Assembly: GCF_031624635.1 (NCBI RefSeq)
Contig: NZ_JAMQOQ010000002.1
Coordinates: forward strand, 986,335 to 1,050,334
Length of the DNA: 64,000 bases
Source: Halogeometricum sp. S3BR5-2
GTDB taxonomy: Archaea; Halobacteriota; Halobacteria; Halobacteriales; Haloferacaceae
Direction of reading: 5' to 3'
The translations under genes were made by a program, and so were the position numbers. Under the pieces are notes generated by a model. It saw only the letters and a program-made list of their open reading frames with translations. It was not told the DNA's origin and searched no databases. Below, one piece after another: positions 18,760 to 27,562 of the stretch; within the stretch, counting starts at the first letter, position 1; each line of letters starts with the position of its first letter.

Positions 18760-18797
18760 GTAAATAAATACTCGCCAATCTGCAAAAATATTTATTC
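18760..18797. promoter_or_regulatory. Divergent promoter pair (antiporter / lipoprotein)
   Basis: Two AT-rich boxes lie between the divergent starts at 18737 and 18830. TATTTATT on the minus strand (about 18760-18771) is 23-34 bp before the antiporter ATG. ATATTTATT on the plus strand (about 18788-18796) is about 35-40 bp before the lipoprotein ATG. Both fit archaeal TATA boxes. The 92-bp spacer allows mutual interference. Confidence 0.55.
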
Positions 18798-18829
18798 GTA
18801 GTGGCGTAGAATAAACATCCATCCATCCC

Positions 18830-19378
18830 ATGCGACGACGCCACATCCTCCGTCGCGGCGCGGCCGCCCTCGCAGTCGGTCTCACCGCCGGGTGCGCGGC
18901 GAAGGCGGACGGCGGGAGCGACACGCCCACGGCGGCGAAACGGCAGACCCCGGCCCACGGCGACCTGCCGGCCCTCCCCGTCGAGGAGCGGTGGTCGGTC
19001 GCCGGGCGGTCGGTCGGGGACGCCGCGTCGACCGACGTCGCCGACGCCGACGCGTTCGAGGCGGCCGTCGCCGAGGGCGGACCGGCCGTCGAGAAACTGA
19101 CGAAGCGCGGAAAGAAACTCGAACTGAAGGCGACTCCGAGCGACGCCGCCGGGCGGGGCGTCGTCACCGACGTGGGACACGTCGCGGGCGCCTACGCCGC
19201 CCTCGTCCGGAGCGACGACTCCTTCGAGCGCGTCAGCGTCGCGCTTCTCGACGGCGGAAAGAAGCCGTTCGGGTCGTTTCAGGTCGTCACGCCGTGGGCG
19301 GAGCGGTACGTCGACGGCGAGTGGACCGCCACGGAGTACGGCGAGGCCGTCCTCGGGACGCTGAAGACGAAGTCGTAG
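18830..19378 (+). CDS. Haloarchaeal lipoprotein, unknown function
   Basis: A 182-residue exported protein. The first 22 residues hold twin arginines (RRRHILRRGA), a hydrophobic run and a lipobox LTAGC with Cys near residue 22, so it is probably a Tat or Sec lipoprotein anchored outside. The mature part contains KLTKRGKKLELKATPS and a C-terminal WAERYVDGEW segment. I recognise no domain. It is divergent from the cation antiporter and shares its promoter region, which may mean related conditions of expression. Confidence 0.8.
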   Translation: MRRRHILRRGAAALAVGLTAGCAAKADGGSDTPTAAKRQTPAHGDLPALPVEERWSVAGRSVGDAASTDVADADAFEAAVAEGGPAVEKLTKRGKKLELKATPSDAAGRGVVTDVGHVAGAYAALVRSDDSFERVSVALLDGGKKPFGSFQVVTPWAERYVDGEWTATEYGEAVLGTLKTKS

Positions 19379-19462
19379 TCAGTCGCCCGGAAAAGGGCGG
19401 AGATACCGGCGGCGAGTTCCGGGCGACCGAGCGCTCACTTCCACGCCCCGCGTAACGCGTTC

Positions 19463-20215
19463 GTGCGAGAGTTTGCATTCACGGTGACCTACGAGGAGGG
19501 CGCCGACCACCTGATGGACGTGTTCATCGCCAACCCGGGGCTCTACGCGCGGACCGTCTCCTGCCACGCGACGGCCGATACGATGTGGCGGGTCGACGAG
19601 GTGACCGGCCCCCGGGAGGCGCTCTCGGCGTTCGACGAGCAACTGGCGCGACTCGACCGGTGTTCGAACCTCCGGGGGATGGGCGGGTGTCCGGTCGACC
19701 TCTCCTACGAGGTGCTCGCGAAGCGACCGACGAGTCGGGTCGTCTACTCCCGGCAGTCGGAGGGGGGCGACTGCAGGTCGGTCCCCTATCTCGCCGCCGC
19801 TCACCTCGGAGACGGGACGCTCTGCCGGGCCGAACAGCACGGCCGCGAGTACAAGTGGCGCATCCTCGCCGACGAGGACGCCGCGGTCGGCGCCGTCTAC
19901 GACGAACTGGAGGCGAACCTCCGGGATGGCTTCGAACTCGACTTCGAGCGGCTGAGCCGCTCGCCCGACTGGGCCGACGACGCGGGCGGGGACCTGCCGC
20001 TGGAACAGCGGAAGGCGCTGGAACTCGCGGTCGAACACGGCTACTACCGGAATCCGCGGGAGAAATCGCTCCAAGAAATTGCGGAGGCCGAGGGGCTGCC
20101 CACCTCGACGCTGCAGTACCGCCTCACCCGCGCGGAGGCGTGGCTGGCCACGACGTTCGTCTCGAACGGGGGCGCGACCGCCGCACCGGCGGCGGAGTCG
20201 CCGGCGGACGACTGA
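19463..20215 (+). CDS. HTH_10 (bacterio-opsin activator type) transcription regulator
   Basis: A 250-residue regulator. The N-terminal 180 residues form a sensor-like region seen in many haloarchaeal Bat-type proteins and carry scattered Cys (CSNLRGMGGCPVD). The C-terminal HTH_10 domain contains EQRKALELAVEHGYY and QEIAEAEGLPTSTLQYRLTRAE. It is expected to bind DNA and regulate neighbouring genes. The nearest downstream same-strand genes are the Tat-exported amidohydrolase and carbonic anhydrase. The start codon is GTG at 19463. The Ala-rich tail is not conserved. Confidence 0.9.
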   Translation: MREFAFTVTYEEGADHLMDVFIANPGLYARTVSCHATADTMWRVDEVTGPREALSAFDEQLARLDRCSNLRGMGGCPVDLSYEVLAKRPTSRVVYSRQSEGGDCRSVPYLAAAHLGDGTLCRAEQHGREYKWRILADEDAAVGAVYDELEANLRDGFELDFERLSRSPDWADDAGGDLPLEQRKALELAVEHGYYRNPREKSLQEIAEAEGLPTSTLQYRLTRAEAWLATTFVSNGGATAAPAAESPADD

Positions 20216-20355
20216 CCGGAGCGGCGAAGGGAGGGAACGCCGTCGCCGGGTCGCGCGGACGGCCTCGCCCCGCGACTCTCAGCGGTGCGGACCGGTGTTG
20301 GGATATCACGAACGAGCGTCCAACGTGGTTCGGACCCAACTCGAAACCGTAGACA

Positions 20356-21870
20356 ATGACCGAGAACGCGGACGCGACGGGAACGGACGTATCGCGGCGA
20401 CGAGTGCTTCAGGCCGGCGGAACGGCGCTCGCGGGACTCACCTTCGCCTCGTCGGCGAGCGCGCACGAGTCCGACGCCGAGCGGGGACGCGGCGCGGACG
20501 CGTCGGGGCGAGGAGCCGTCGACCGGACGCTCATCGAGGATGGCATCGTCGTCTCCGTCGACCCCGACATCGGCGTGCAGTACGGGGCCGACGTGCTCGT
20601 CGAGGACGGGCGAATCAGCCGAATCGAAGCGGACATCGAGGACGCCGACGCCGACGTCATCGACGCCAGCGACGCCGTCGTCCTCCCCGGGTTCGTCAAC
20701 ACCCACCTGCACACGTGGCAGGCGGGGGTCCGGGGCGTCGCAGGCAACTGGACGTTCCTCGAGTACCTGGAGACGATGCTCGGCGAGATAAGCGCGCAGT
20801 ACGAGCCGAGAGACGCCTATCTCGGCAACCTCTTCGGCGCCGTCGAGCAGTTGAACGCGGGGACGACGACGGTGCTCGACTGGTTCCACATCGCCAACAC
20901 CCCTCGTCACACCGACGCCGCGATAGACGGACTGGCGGACGCCGGCATCCGGGCGCTGTTCGCGCACGGGCCGCCGGGCGACGACAGCGCGACGTGGTGG
21001 GAGGACAGCGGCGTCACCCACCCCGACGACATCCGCCGCCTCCACGAGGAGCGGTTCCCCTCCGAGGACGGCCTGCTCTCTTTGGCGATGGGCATTCGCG
21101 GCCCCGACTACTCGACGGACGAGGTGGTGACCGACGACATCGAACTCGCCCGCGAACTCGGGATTCCGGCGTCGATGCACATCGGGTCGCTCGGCGGCGG
21201 CGGCGTCGAGAAACTGCACGAACTGGGGCTGCTGGGCGACGACCTCAACTACGTCCACGGCAACCGCCTCTCCGCCGAGGAGTTCGCGCTCATCGGCGAC
21301 TCCGGTGGGTCCCTCTCGACCACCCCCGAAGTCGAGATGCAGATGGGGATGGGCATGCCGGCGCTCGGCGACGCTATCGACGGCGGCGCGATTCCATCCG
21401 TCGGCGTCGACATCGTCTCGAACGTGAGCGGCGACATGTTCACGCAGAACCGGATGGCCCTGCAGGTTCAGCGAGCGCTCGACAACCAGCCGACCGTCGA
21501 GCGCGGCGAGCAGATTCAGAGCGTCTCTCTGAGCGCCCACCGCGCGCTCGAACTGATGACCATCGAGGGCGCCCGGGCGCTCGGCATGGAGTCGGAAATC
21601 GGGTCGCTCACGCCCGGGAAGCGGGCCGACATCACGCTGATTCGAGCGGACGACATCGGCACCGCTCCCGTGCACGACCCCGTCCAGACGGCGGTGTTCC
21701 AAGCGGGCGTCGCGAACGTCGACACGGTGCTCGTCGACGGCCGCGTCGTCAAGCGCGACGGCGACCTCTACAACGCCACGGCGAAGCGGCGTCGGGAGCA
21801 ACTCGTCCGCTCGGGCGAGCGGGTGCTCCGGGAGAGCGGCCTGCTGGAGGACGGTCGCTTCCAGCGGTGA
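20356..21870 (+). CDS. Tat-exported amidohydrolase (TRZ/ATZ deaminase-like)
   Basis: A 504-residue metal-dependent amidohydrolase with a twin-arginine signal (SRRRVLQAGGTALAGLTF, residues 14-31, cut near SSASA), so it acts outside the membrane. Metal-site motifs are NTHLHTW (about residue 116), MHIGS (about 275), VHGNRLS and GVDIVSN. The late LTPGKRADITLI motif is typical of the TRZ/ATZ and SAH-deaminase group of cyclic amidohydrolases. Substrate is probably an aminated purine, pyrimidine or triazine-like compound, not defined further. Export is unusual for this group. It sits 107 bp before a Tat-exported carbonic anhydrase, and the junction of the pair exists again as a decayed copy at 22929. 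Confidence 0.88.
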   Translation: MTENADATGTDVSRRRVLQAGGTALAGLTFASSASAHESDAERGRGADASGRGAVDRTLIEDGIVVSVDPDIGVQYGADVLVEDGRISRIEADIEDADADVIDASDAVVLPGFVNTHLHTWQAGVRGVAGNWTFLEYLETMLGEISAQYEPRDAYLGNLFGAVEQLNAGTTTVLDWFHIANTPRHTDAAIDGLADAGIRALFAHGPPGDDSATWWEDSGVTHPDDIRRLHEERFPSEDGLLSLAMGIRGPDYSTDEVVTDDIELARELGIPASMHIGSLGGGGVEKLHELGLLGDDLNYVHGNRLSAEEFALIGDSGGSLSTTPEVEMQMGMGMPALGDAIDGGAIPSVGVDIVSNVSGDMFTQNRMALQVQRALDNQPTVERGEQIQSVSLSAHRALELMTIEGARALGMESEIGSLTPGKRADITLIRADDIGTAPVHDPVQTAVFQAGVANVDTVLVDGRVVKRDGDLYNATAKRRREQLVRSGERVLRESGLLEDGRFQR

Positions 21871-21977
21871 GGCCCGTCTGGTGCCGTCGCCGGCCGTGAG
21901 GGGCTGACGCCCCTCGAATCAGCCGAGGGCGCCGCGGCCACCGCTTCTAAGTACGGATTGAGAGAAGCGGCAAGAGC

Positions 21978-22868
21978 ATGAGCGACGACACCTCGATGAG
22001 CAGACGGACGGCGCTGAAAACCGGCGGCGCGGGCGCGGCGATGCTTGGTATCCTCGGGTACGGGGCGGGAGGGGTAGCGGCCGCCGACGCCGAGTCAGGG
22101 GCGGACGAGGGCCGCGAGGATTCGGAGTCGAAGCCGGAGGCGGAGGCCGAATCGGCCGGCGACGAGTTCGCCTTCGGCGGCGACCTCCCGGGACTGCTCG
22201 AACGCAACGGTCTCTGGTCGGGCGCGCTCCCGGAGGGGTACTTCGAGGGCGTCCGGACCTCGCAGTCCCCGGCGGTCGTCTCGGTCTGTTGCTCGGACTC
22301 GCGGGTCTCACAGGAGGGGATGTTCGCGGCACCCCTCGACGCCGGCTTCCTGTTCAAGCCGTCCAACATCGGCAACAAGGTCACGACGCGCGTCGACGGG
22401 GAGCGAGCGGTCGACGGGAGCTTCCTGTACGGGTTGGAGGTGTCCGGCGCCTCCTCGGGCGTCGTCGTCGGTCACACGGGATGCGGGGCCGTCACGGCCG
22501 CCTACGAGTCCGTCGTCGGGGAGGCGGGGGAGCAACCGCCCGGAATCGAGGAGGAGGTCGCACCCATCGTCGACGTGGTCGAGGAGGCCCTCGACGGCGG
22601 CGCCGTCGAGACGGACGCCGAGAAACGAGCGGTCGTAAACCAACTCGTCGAGTACAACGTCCACGCGCAGGTGGAGTACCTCCGCGAGAGCGACGAGGTG
22701 TCCGAAGGGAAGGACCTCTACGGCTTCGTCTACGACTTCCAGAACGCCTACGGCGACGTGGACGGTCGGACCGTACTCGTCAACGTCGACGGCGAGACCG
22801 ACACCGACGCGCTTCGGGAGGCGGTTCCGGACGGCTACGAGGAGTTCGTCGGGAGTCTGCTTCACTGA
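21978..22868 (+). CDS. Tat-exported beta-carbonic anhydrase
   Basis: A 296-residue beta-class carbonic anhydrase interconverting CO2 and bicarbonate. Zinc ligands are C105 with the D107-R109 dyad in CCSDSR, and H166/C169 in GHTGCG. A twin-arginine signal (MSRRTALKTGGAGAAMLG, residues 7-24) places it outside the membrane. A Glu/Asp-rich spacer (about residues 37-62) precedes the catalytic domain. Extracellular carbonic anhydrase could help carbon supply or pH control near the cell surface. It follows the exported amidohydrolase on the same strand, and the two may form a unit. Residue counts are from the first Met. Confidence 0.94.
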   Translation: MSDDTSMSRRTALKTGGAGAAMLGILGYGAGGVAAADAESGADEGREDSESKPEAEAESAGDEFAFGGDLPGLLERNGLWSGALPEGYFEGVRTSQSPAVVSVCCSDSRVSQEGMFAAPLDAGFLFKPSNIGNKVTTRVDGERAVDGSFLYGLEVSGASSGVVVGHTGCGAVTAAYESVVGEAGEQPPGIEEEVAPIVDVVEEALDGGAVETDAEKRAVVNQLVEYNVHAQVEYLRESDEVSEGKDLYGFVYDFQNAYGDVDGRTVLVNVDGETDTDALREAVPDGYEEFVGSLLH

Positions 22869-22928
22869 GGTCGTCGCGTCGTTCGCCTCTCGGAGGCCCG
22901 TTCGCCGCCAAAGCCGTTCGGGCGGGCG

Positions 22929-23063
22929 CGTGCTTCGGGAGAGCGGTCTCTCGGAGGACGGTCGCTTCGAGCGATGAGTTGAGAGAAGCGCCAAGCGCGT
23001 GAGCGACGGCACCGAGGTCGGCAGACGGGGGGCGCTGGAAGCCGGTGGCGCAGACGCGACGCT
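22929..23063 (+). pseudogene. Decayed partial duplicate of the amidohydrolase/carbonic anhydrase junction
   Basis: 22929-22976 closely matches the last about 48 bases of the amidohydrolase gene (21823-21870), ending in a TGA. It is followed directly by 22978-23063, which matches 21957-22042 (pre-ATG leader TTGAGAGAAGCG, then the first codons of the carbonic anhydrase through ALKTGG, with GTG in place of ATG). The roughly 86 bp that separate these two pieces in the original are missing. Neither piece encodes a functional protein. It is read as a remnant of an ancestral tandem duplication. The remainder of 22869-23165 holds only the promoter of the next gene. Confidence 0.75.
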
Positions 23064-23098
23064 ACGGCCCGTTGTCCGACCCTCACGAACGTACGGTA

Positions 23099-23143
23099 CA
23101 GATATTTACTCGAAATAGAGTTAATCTGCAGAAGCCTTATTAG
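23099..23143 (+). promoter_or_regulatory. Promoter and nested dyad upstream of universal stress gene
   Basis: CTTATTAG at 23136-23143 lies 23-30 bp before the ATG at 23166, a leaderless arrangement. Just upstream, 23099-23128 forms a nested dyad with outer arms CAGAT/ATCTG and inner arms ACTC/GAGT. Such placement fits a regulator binding next to BRE/TATA. The region is far more AT-rich than its surroundings. Confidence 0.5.
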
Positions 23144-23165
23144 CGCTTCTCGCGTACGGTTTCGT

Positions 23166-23660
23166 ATGGAAACGCCCGTCGCGACTCAGAAACCCACGCA
23201 GACCGGACTTCAAAACGTACTCGTCGCCGTCGGACCGACCGACAGCGACCGCCTCGACCGCCTCGTCGAGGAGACGATCGACGTCGCCGGCCCCACTGGC
23301 GCGACGGTCGTCCTCGCGCACACCTTCAGCCCCGAGGACTTCGAGGACCGGGTCGAGGCGCTGGGCTTCGACGAAGCGACGAACGACGTCTCCCCCGACA
23401 GCGTGGCCGTCCGGTACTCCGTCATCCGCGAGTTCGCGGCCCGCCTCGACGCCGAGGGCATCGACTACGAGGTTCGCGGCACCGTCGGCGACGAGGACGA
23501 GGGTATCACCGCTCTGGCCGAGGAGTCCGACGCCGACCGCATCCTCGTCGGCGGCCGCAAGCGCTCTCCCACCGGGAAGGCGGTCTTCGGGAGCCTCGCA
23601 CAACAGATCATGCTCTCCGCGCCCTGCCCGGTGACGTTCGTCCGCGCGGACACCGAGTAG
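23166..23660 (+). CDS. Universal stress protein (UspA family)
   Basis: A 164-residue single-domain Usp. The N-terminal strand is NVLVAVGPTDSDRLDRL (after a 15-residue lead), and ATP-binding residues lie in VGGRKRSPTGKAVFGSL, the G-x2-G-x9-G signature, so it is likely the nucleotide-binding type. Usp proteins accumulate under stress. The exact role is not deducible. A strong promoter box and possible operator lie directly upstream. Confidence 0.93.
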   Translation: METPVATQKPTQTGLQNVLVAVGPTDSDRLDRLVEETIDVAGPTGATVVLAHTFSPEDFEDRVEALGFDEATNDVSPDSVAVRYSVIREFAARLDAEGIDYEVRGTVGDEDEGITALAEESDADRILVGGRKRSPTGKAVFGSLAQQIMLSAPCPVTFVRADTE

Positions 23661-23720
23661 TGCCCCGTTGCCTCTCGAACTGATCTTTTCGACGTCCGCT
23701 CTCTCCCGCGTGGCCGACGC

Positions 23721-24668
23721 TCAGCCTCGAAGCCGGGCGACCGTCCCGCCGTCGCGTTCCGCGAGTTCGACCAACTCGTCGGCCGCGAGGTCGGAGAGGA
23801 GGCCGCGCAGCCACTCTTCGCCCGTTTCGCCGCCGTAGTCGACGCGAACCCGCGGCCCGAGTTCCGCCAGGGAGAGTTCGTCGTACTCGCCGAGCACGCG
23901 AACGACCCGGCCCCGAAACTGTCGTCGACTCCCCTCGAACTCCGGTTGCGTCGGCACGTCCGGCGCGGTGAAGTCGCCCGTCTCGTAGGCGTGACACCAC
24001 CGCCTCCACGGACAACCCTCTTCGTCGCACCGCGGCGTCTTCCCGCAGGCGACCCCGCCGAGTTCCATAATAGCGTTGTTCCAGACGCGCGACTCGCCGT
24101 CGGGCATGAGGCCGGAGGCGACGCGTTCGAACGCGGCGTCGTCGTCGGGGACGTCGAAGGCGCGGTGCAGAACCCGTTTCACGTTCGTGTCCACCACCGC
24201 GTCCCCGTTATCGAACGCGAACGAGGCGACGGCGTTCGCCGTGTAGGGACCGACGCCCATCAGTTCCGACAGTTCCTCGGGCGTGCGCGGGAACTCGCCG
24301 TCGTACTCTTCGACCACCTGTCGGGCCGCCTCGTGGAGGTACTTCGCGCGGTTGTTGTAGCCGAGGCTGTGACCGCTCCAGAAGGAGACGACGTCGCTGC
24401 GGTCGGCGGCCGCGAGGTCGGCGGCGGTGGGCCACTCCTCGAGGAAGTCCGCCCACGCCTCGACGACGCGGCCGAGTTGCGTCTGCTGACTCATCACCTC
24501 CGAGACGAGAATCTCGTAGGGGTCGTGCGTCCGCCGCCACGGGAAGTCGCGGTGGTCCGCCTCGTACCACTCGACGAGGGCGTCGCGGACGGCCTCTACC
24601 TCCGCGGGGTCGTCGGGAAGGGCGGGCGCGTCGCCGGCGTCGAGGGTCGAAGCGTCGCCGTCGGTCAT
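23721..24668 (-). CDS. mutY: A/G-specific adenine glycosylase MutY
   Basis: A 315-residue base-excision glycosylase that removes adenine opposite 8-oxoguanine. The catalytic glutamate lies in VSEVMSQQTQL (about residue 55). The helix-hairpin-helix is LMGVGPYTANAVASF, and the catalytic aspartate is in VVDTNVKRVL. The iron-sulfur cluster cysteines read CGKTPRC, then GC, then WC, spaced X5-X4-X5 rather than the textbook X6-X2-X5. The C-terminal portion, after about residue 235, is shorter than the bacterial MutT-like domain and looks like a winged-helix end. The frame is open upstream to 25106, but MTDGDAS at 24668 fits. Confidence 0.93.
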   Translation of the reverse strand: MTDGDASTLDAGDAPALPDDPAEVEAVRDALVEWYEADHRDFPWRRTHDPYEILVSEVMSQQTQLGRVVEAWADFLEEWPTAADLAAADRSDVVSFWSGHSLGYNNRAKYLHEAARQVVEEYDGEFPRTPEELSELMGVGPYTANAVASFAFDNGDAVVDTNVKRVLHRAFDVPDDDAAFERVASGLMPDGESRVWNNAIMELGGVACGKTPRCDEEGCPWRRWCHAYETGDFTAPDVPTQPEFEGSRRQFRGRVVRVLGEYDELSLAELGPRVRVDYGGETGEEWLRGLLSDLAADELVELAERDGGTVARLRG

Positions 24669-24812
24669 CGTGCGGAGGTGGGCCGGCGCGGGCTTAGGGG
24701 TGGTGATTCCGCGTCGGTCGGGTCGGTTCGACGGTCCGGATAGTCGCCGGTCCGAGCGGGGGTCCGTCCCGAGTCGCAGAAGCCTTACGGGCCGCAGTCC
24801 TCGGGGGAGGAT

Positions 24813-25136
24813 ATGGGACTCGACGAACTCACCGACGACGTCGAAGCCGCGTACGCCGACATCGACGCGGAGTCGACGGCGTCGCTGGACCGCGAGACGC
24901 GACACGAACTGGCGATGCTGTCGGCCGTCTTCGAGACCGACGAGACGGACGAACTGCTCCGTCGGGCGGTCCACCTGCTGTTTCAGACCACCGTCGACCG
25001 GGGGACGCTGGACTTCCACCTCCGGCAGGGCTACGACGTGACGTACGACGAGTACCTCTCGGGGATGACCTACGACGAGGTGACGGGTCAGGACCAGTAC
25101 CCGCAACGCGACGACGAGCGGCGCTACCAGATGTAG
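24813..25136 (+). CDS. Conserved-looking small acidic protein, unknown function
   Basis: A 107-residue acidic, mostly helical protein. Segments are a heptad-like LLRRAVHLLFQTTVDRGTLD and a Tyr-rich end (YDVTYDEYLSGMTYDEV). No domain is recognised. A CCTTACG box about 25-31 bp upstream and a purine-rich stretch before ATG support expression. It is divergent from mutY. The following gap, 25137-25421, holds no convincing gene on either strand. Confidence 0.7.
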   Translation: MGLDELTDDVEAAYADIDAESTASLDRETRHELAMLSAVFETDETDELLRRAVHLLFQTTVDRGTLDFHLRQGYDVTYDEYLSGMTYDEVTGQDQYPQRDDERRYQM

Positions 25137-25421
25137 GGCGGGCAGACCCCGAGGATCCCACAGGTCGGCGGAACTCGACCGCTCACCCCACTCGGCCGCG
25201 ACGGCGTCTGCGCAGGTCGCGAGACCGCAGCATTCGTTCGATTCGTGCGACGCCCGAGCAGGTAGAACGGTTCGCCGCTACTCATCGAGATCGAATCTGT
25301 GTGTCGAGAGACGTCGCCGAGGTCGTTCTCGGGGAGGCGCAACGGAGACGGTCGCAAAAAGGGTCGTCCGCGGTCGGGTGTCGTTCGAGAGCGGTCCGGT
25401 CGGAGGGCCGTCGGAACCCGG

Positions 25422-27038
25422 CTACGGTCGGCCGCCGTCCGTTGCCACGGTCGCGCGCTCCCGCCCGGGGTTCGCTGCGTCACCGCCCGTCGCGTCGTCG
25501 ACGCCGCTCGTCGGCCGGTCGTTCGGCGCGTCGGCCGCGCCGGCGCCGTCCGCCGACGCGCCCACCTCGAACTGGGCGAGTCGCTCTTGGAGTTCGTCGA
25601 CCTGCTGCGCCAGTCGAGTGGCGCTGTCGGTCACCTCGCCGAGCGAGGCCGTCTGCTCCTCGGCGGCCGCGGAGACGTTCTCCGCCTCACTGGTCGTCTC
25701 CTCGACGACGCTCGCCACCTCGTCCGTCATCGATTGGACCTCCTGGGCGGCGTTCGCCTGCTCGGAAGTGGCCGAGGATATCTCGTCGGCGCTGCGGTTC
25801 GCCTCGCCGATGGCGTCGTCGATGTCGTCCAGCGTTCGGAGCGCGCTTGTCACGGACTCGGTCCCCTCGGAGACCGACTCGCGCATCCCCTCGATGCCCT
25901 CGGTCACGTCCGTCCGCTGCTCGCGCACCTCCTCGACGAGCGTCGCGATGTCGTCGGCGAACTCCCGCGTCTCCTCGGCCAGCGACTTCACCTCGTTGGA
26001 GACGACCGCGAAGCCCTCGCCGGCCTCGCCCGCGCGGGCCGCCTCGATGTTGGCGTTCAGCGCGAGGATGTTCGTCTGCTCGGCCAGACCGCCGATGAGG
26101 TCGGTTATCTCGCCCACTTTGACCAGTTTTTCGTCCAGCCGCTCGACGGCGGTGACCGTCTCTTCGGTCTCGCGTTCGATGGCGTCGATGCCGGAGAGGG
26201 CGTCCTCGGCGAACGCCTGCCCGCGTTCGCTCTGGGTCGCCGCCTCGTCGGCCTGCGCCGCCACCTCGTCGGACGCGGCCGCGACCTGCTGGATGGCGGC
26301 CGAGAGCGTCTCTATCTCGCCCGAGAGCGAGGTGACGCTGTCGGACTGCTCGCGCGCGCCCGAGGATATCTGCTCGACGGACTCGGCGACTTCCTGGCTC
26401 GCGCGGTTCACCTCGCCGGCGCTGGTCGCCACCTCCTCGCTCTGCGCGGCGACGTCGTCGGAGAAGCGCTTGACCGCGAGCACCGTCCCCTCCAATCCGA
26501 CCATCATCTCGTTGAAGGCCTCGGCGATGCGGCGCATGTCGCGGCTGTTGCTGTCCTCGTTCATCCGCGCGGTCATGTCGTTCGCGGCGGCCGCGCGCAT
26601 CGTTTCGAGGTGCGCGCTCGTGTCGTCGCGTTGGTCCCGCAGGTCCCGACGAAGCATGTCGACGCCGTCGGAGACGCGGCCGAGTTCGTCCGGACGACCC
26701 AAGTCGGCGCGTTCGTCCAAATCGCCGTTCCGGATGCGTTCGACGCGCCCTTCGAGCGTTCGGAGCGGTGCAGCGACGTATCGGGCGAGAAAGAGCGCGA
26801 TGCCCACGAGGCCGAGGAGCGTCCCCGCGAACAGGACGCCGAGGTCGACGAGCAGCACCTGCTCCAGGTCCCGCGCTACCGCCGCCGATGTCTGGCTTTC
26901 GATCTTAGCGGCGAGACTGACGTAGGTGTAGACGCTGGCCCCGCCGACGAACACCGTGACGACGAGGAACAAAGAGACGAGCACCTTCGTGAAACTGTCT
27001 CTGATCTGATTCAATAGGGGGATATGTTCGACTTTCAT
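25422..27038 (-). CDS. Membrane methyl-accepting chemotaxis transducer (Htr-type)
   Basis: A 538-residue transducer with two membrane helices (about residues 14-38 and 58-82). They are separated by only a 20-residue loop, so there is practically no extracellular sensor. A HAMP domain follows ([21 protein letters not shown]), then a long coiled coil and the MCP hairpin [19 protein letters not shown]. Asp/Glu-rich bundles flank it. The C-terminal tail ([14 protein letters not shown]) is disordered. A minimal periplasmic loop suggests it senses through the membrane, through HAMP, or via a partner. A GTG at 27050 would add four residues. It lies alone, with no che genes nearby. Confidence 0.92.
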   Translation of the reverse strand: MKVEHIPLLNQIRDSFTKVLVSLFLVVTVFVGGASVYTYVSLAAKIESQTSAAVARDLEQVLLVDLGVLFAGTLLGLVGIALFLARYVAAPLRTLEGRVERIRNGDLDERADLGRPDELGRVSDGVDMLRRDLRDQRDDTSAHLETMRAAAANDMTARMNEDSNSRDMRRIAEAFNEMMVGLEGTVLAVKRFSDDVAAQSEEVATSAGEVNRASQEVAESVEQISSGAREQSDSVTSLSGEIETLSAAIQQVAAASDEVAAQADEAATQSERGQAFAEDALSGIDAIERETEETVTAVERLDEKLVKVGEITDLIGGLAEQTNILALNANIEAARAGEAGEGFAVVSNEVKSLAEETREFADDIATLVEEVREQRTDVTEGIEGMRESVSEGTESVTSALRTLDDIDDAIGEANRSADEISSATSEQANAAQEVQSMTDEVASVVEETTSEAENVSAAAEEQTASLGEVTDSATRLAQQVDELQERLAQFEVGASADGAGAADAPNDRPTSGVDDATGGDAANPGRERATVATDGGRP

Positions 27039-27264
27039 CGTACGATTCACACCTAGGAAAACGTGAAGGTTATAGCTGCCCGTCCAATTATCGGCAGTGA
27101 TTTTTGACGTATTCGAATTCGCTCGGCGGTACGTGGAAATAGTAATGACCGTTCGAGATACGACGGCACGTCGTCGGTCGTCTCGCCGCCGCCGCGGCCC
27201 GGGTCGAGCCCGGTCGTCGGTCGTTCCCGGAGGACTTTATCGGCCGGCGGCCCCACCTGCGGGT

Positions 27265-27534
27265 ATGGAGACCGCAGAAGTCGAACGACTCATCGAGTCG
27301 GGTATCGAGGACGCGGAGGCGACGGTGACGCTCCCCCGGGTCCCGGACGAGGACCACGAGGACGCGCACTTCGCGGCCGTCGTCGTCTCGACGGCGTTCG
27401 ACGGGAAGACGCTCGTCCAGCAACACCAGATGGTGTACGACGCCCTCGGGGAGTCGATGACGACGGACATCCACGCGATGGAGTTGAAGACGTACACGCC
27501 CGAGGAGTACGAGGCCGCCGGCGAGTCGGCGTGA
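27265..27534 (+). CDS. BolA family protein
   Basis: An 89-residue BolA/IbaG-like protein. The FAAVVVSTAFDGKTLVQQHQMVYDAL core contains the conserved invariant region with a His used for iron-sulfur cluster sharing with monothiol glutaredoxin. The end LKTYTPEEYEA also fits. BolA proteins act in iron-sulfur and redox homeostasis. CTTTAT at 27235-27240 lies 25-30 bp before the ATG, so the message is probably leaderless. The gap 27051-27264 otherwise holds the divergent transducer's promoter. Confidence 0.9.
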   Translation: METAEVERLIESGIEDAEATVTLPRVPDEDHEDAHFAAVVVSTAFDGKTLVQQHQMVYDALGESMTTDIHAMELKTYTPEEYEAAGESA

Positions 27535-27562
27535 GGAAGGGGTAGCTACCGGGGCGGTCCGC

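Noticed and set aside
25137..25421. Short frames in the gap before the chemotaxis transducer's 3' end
   Set aside because: No promoter, no acidic composition and no sensible start. They look like chance frames in GC-rich DNA.
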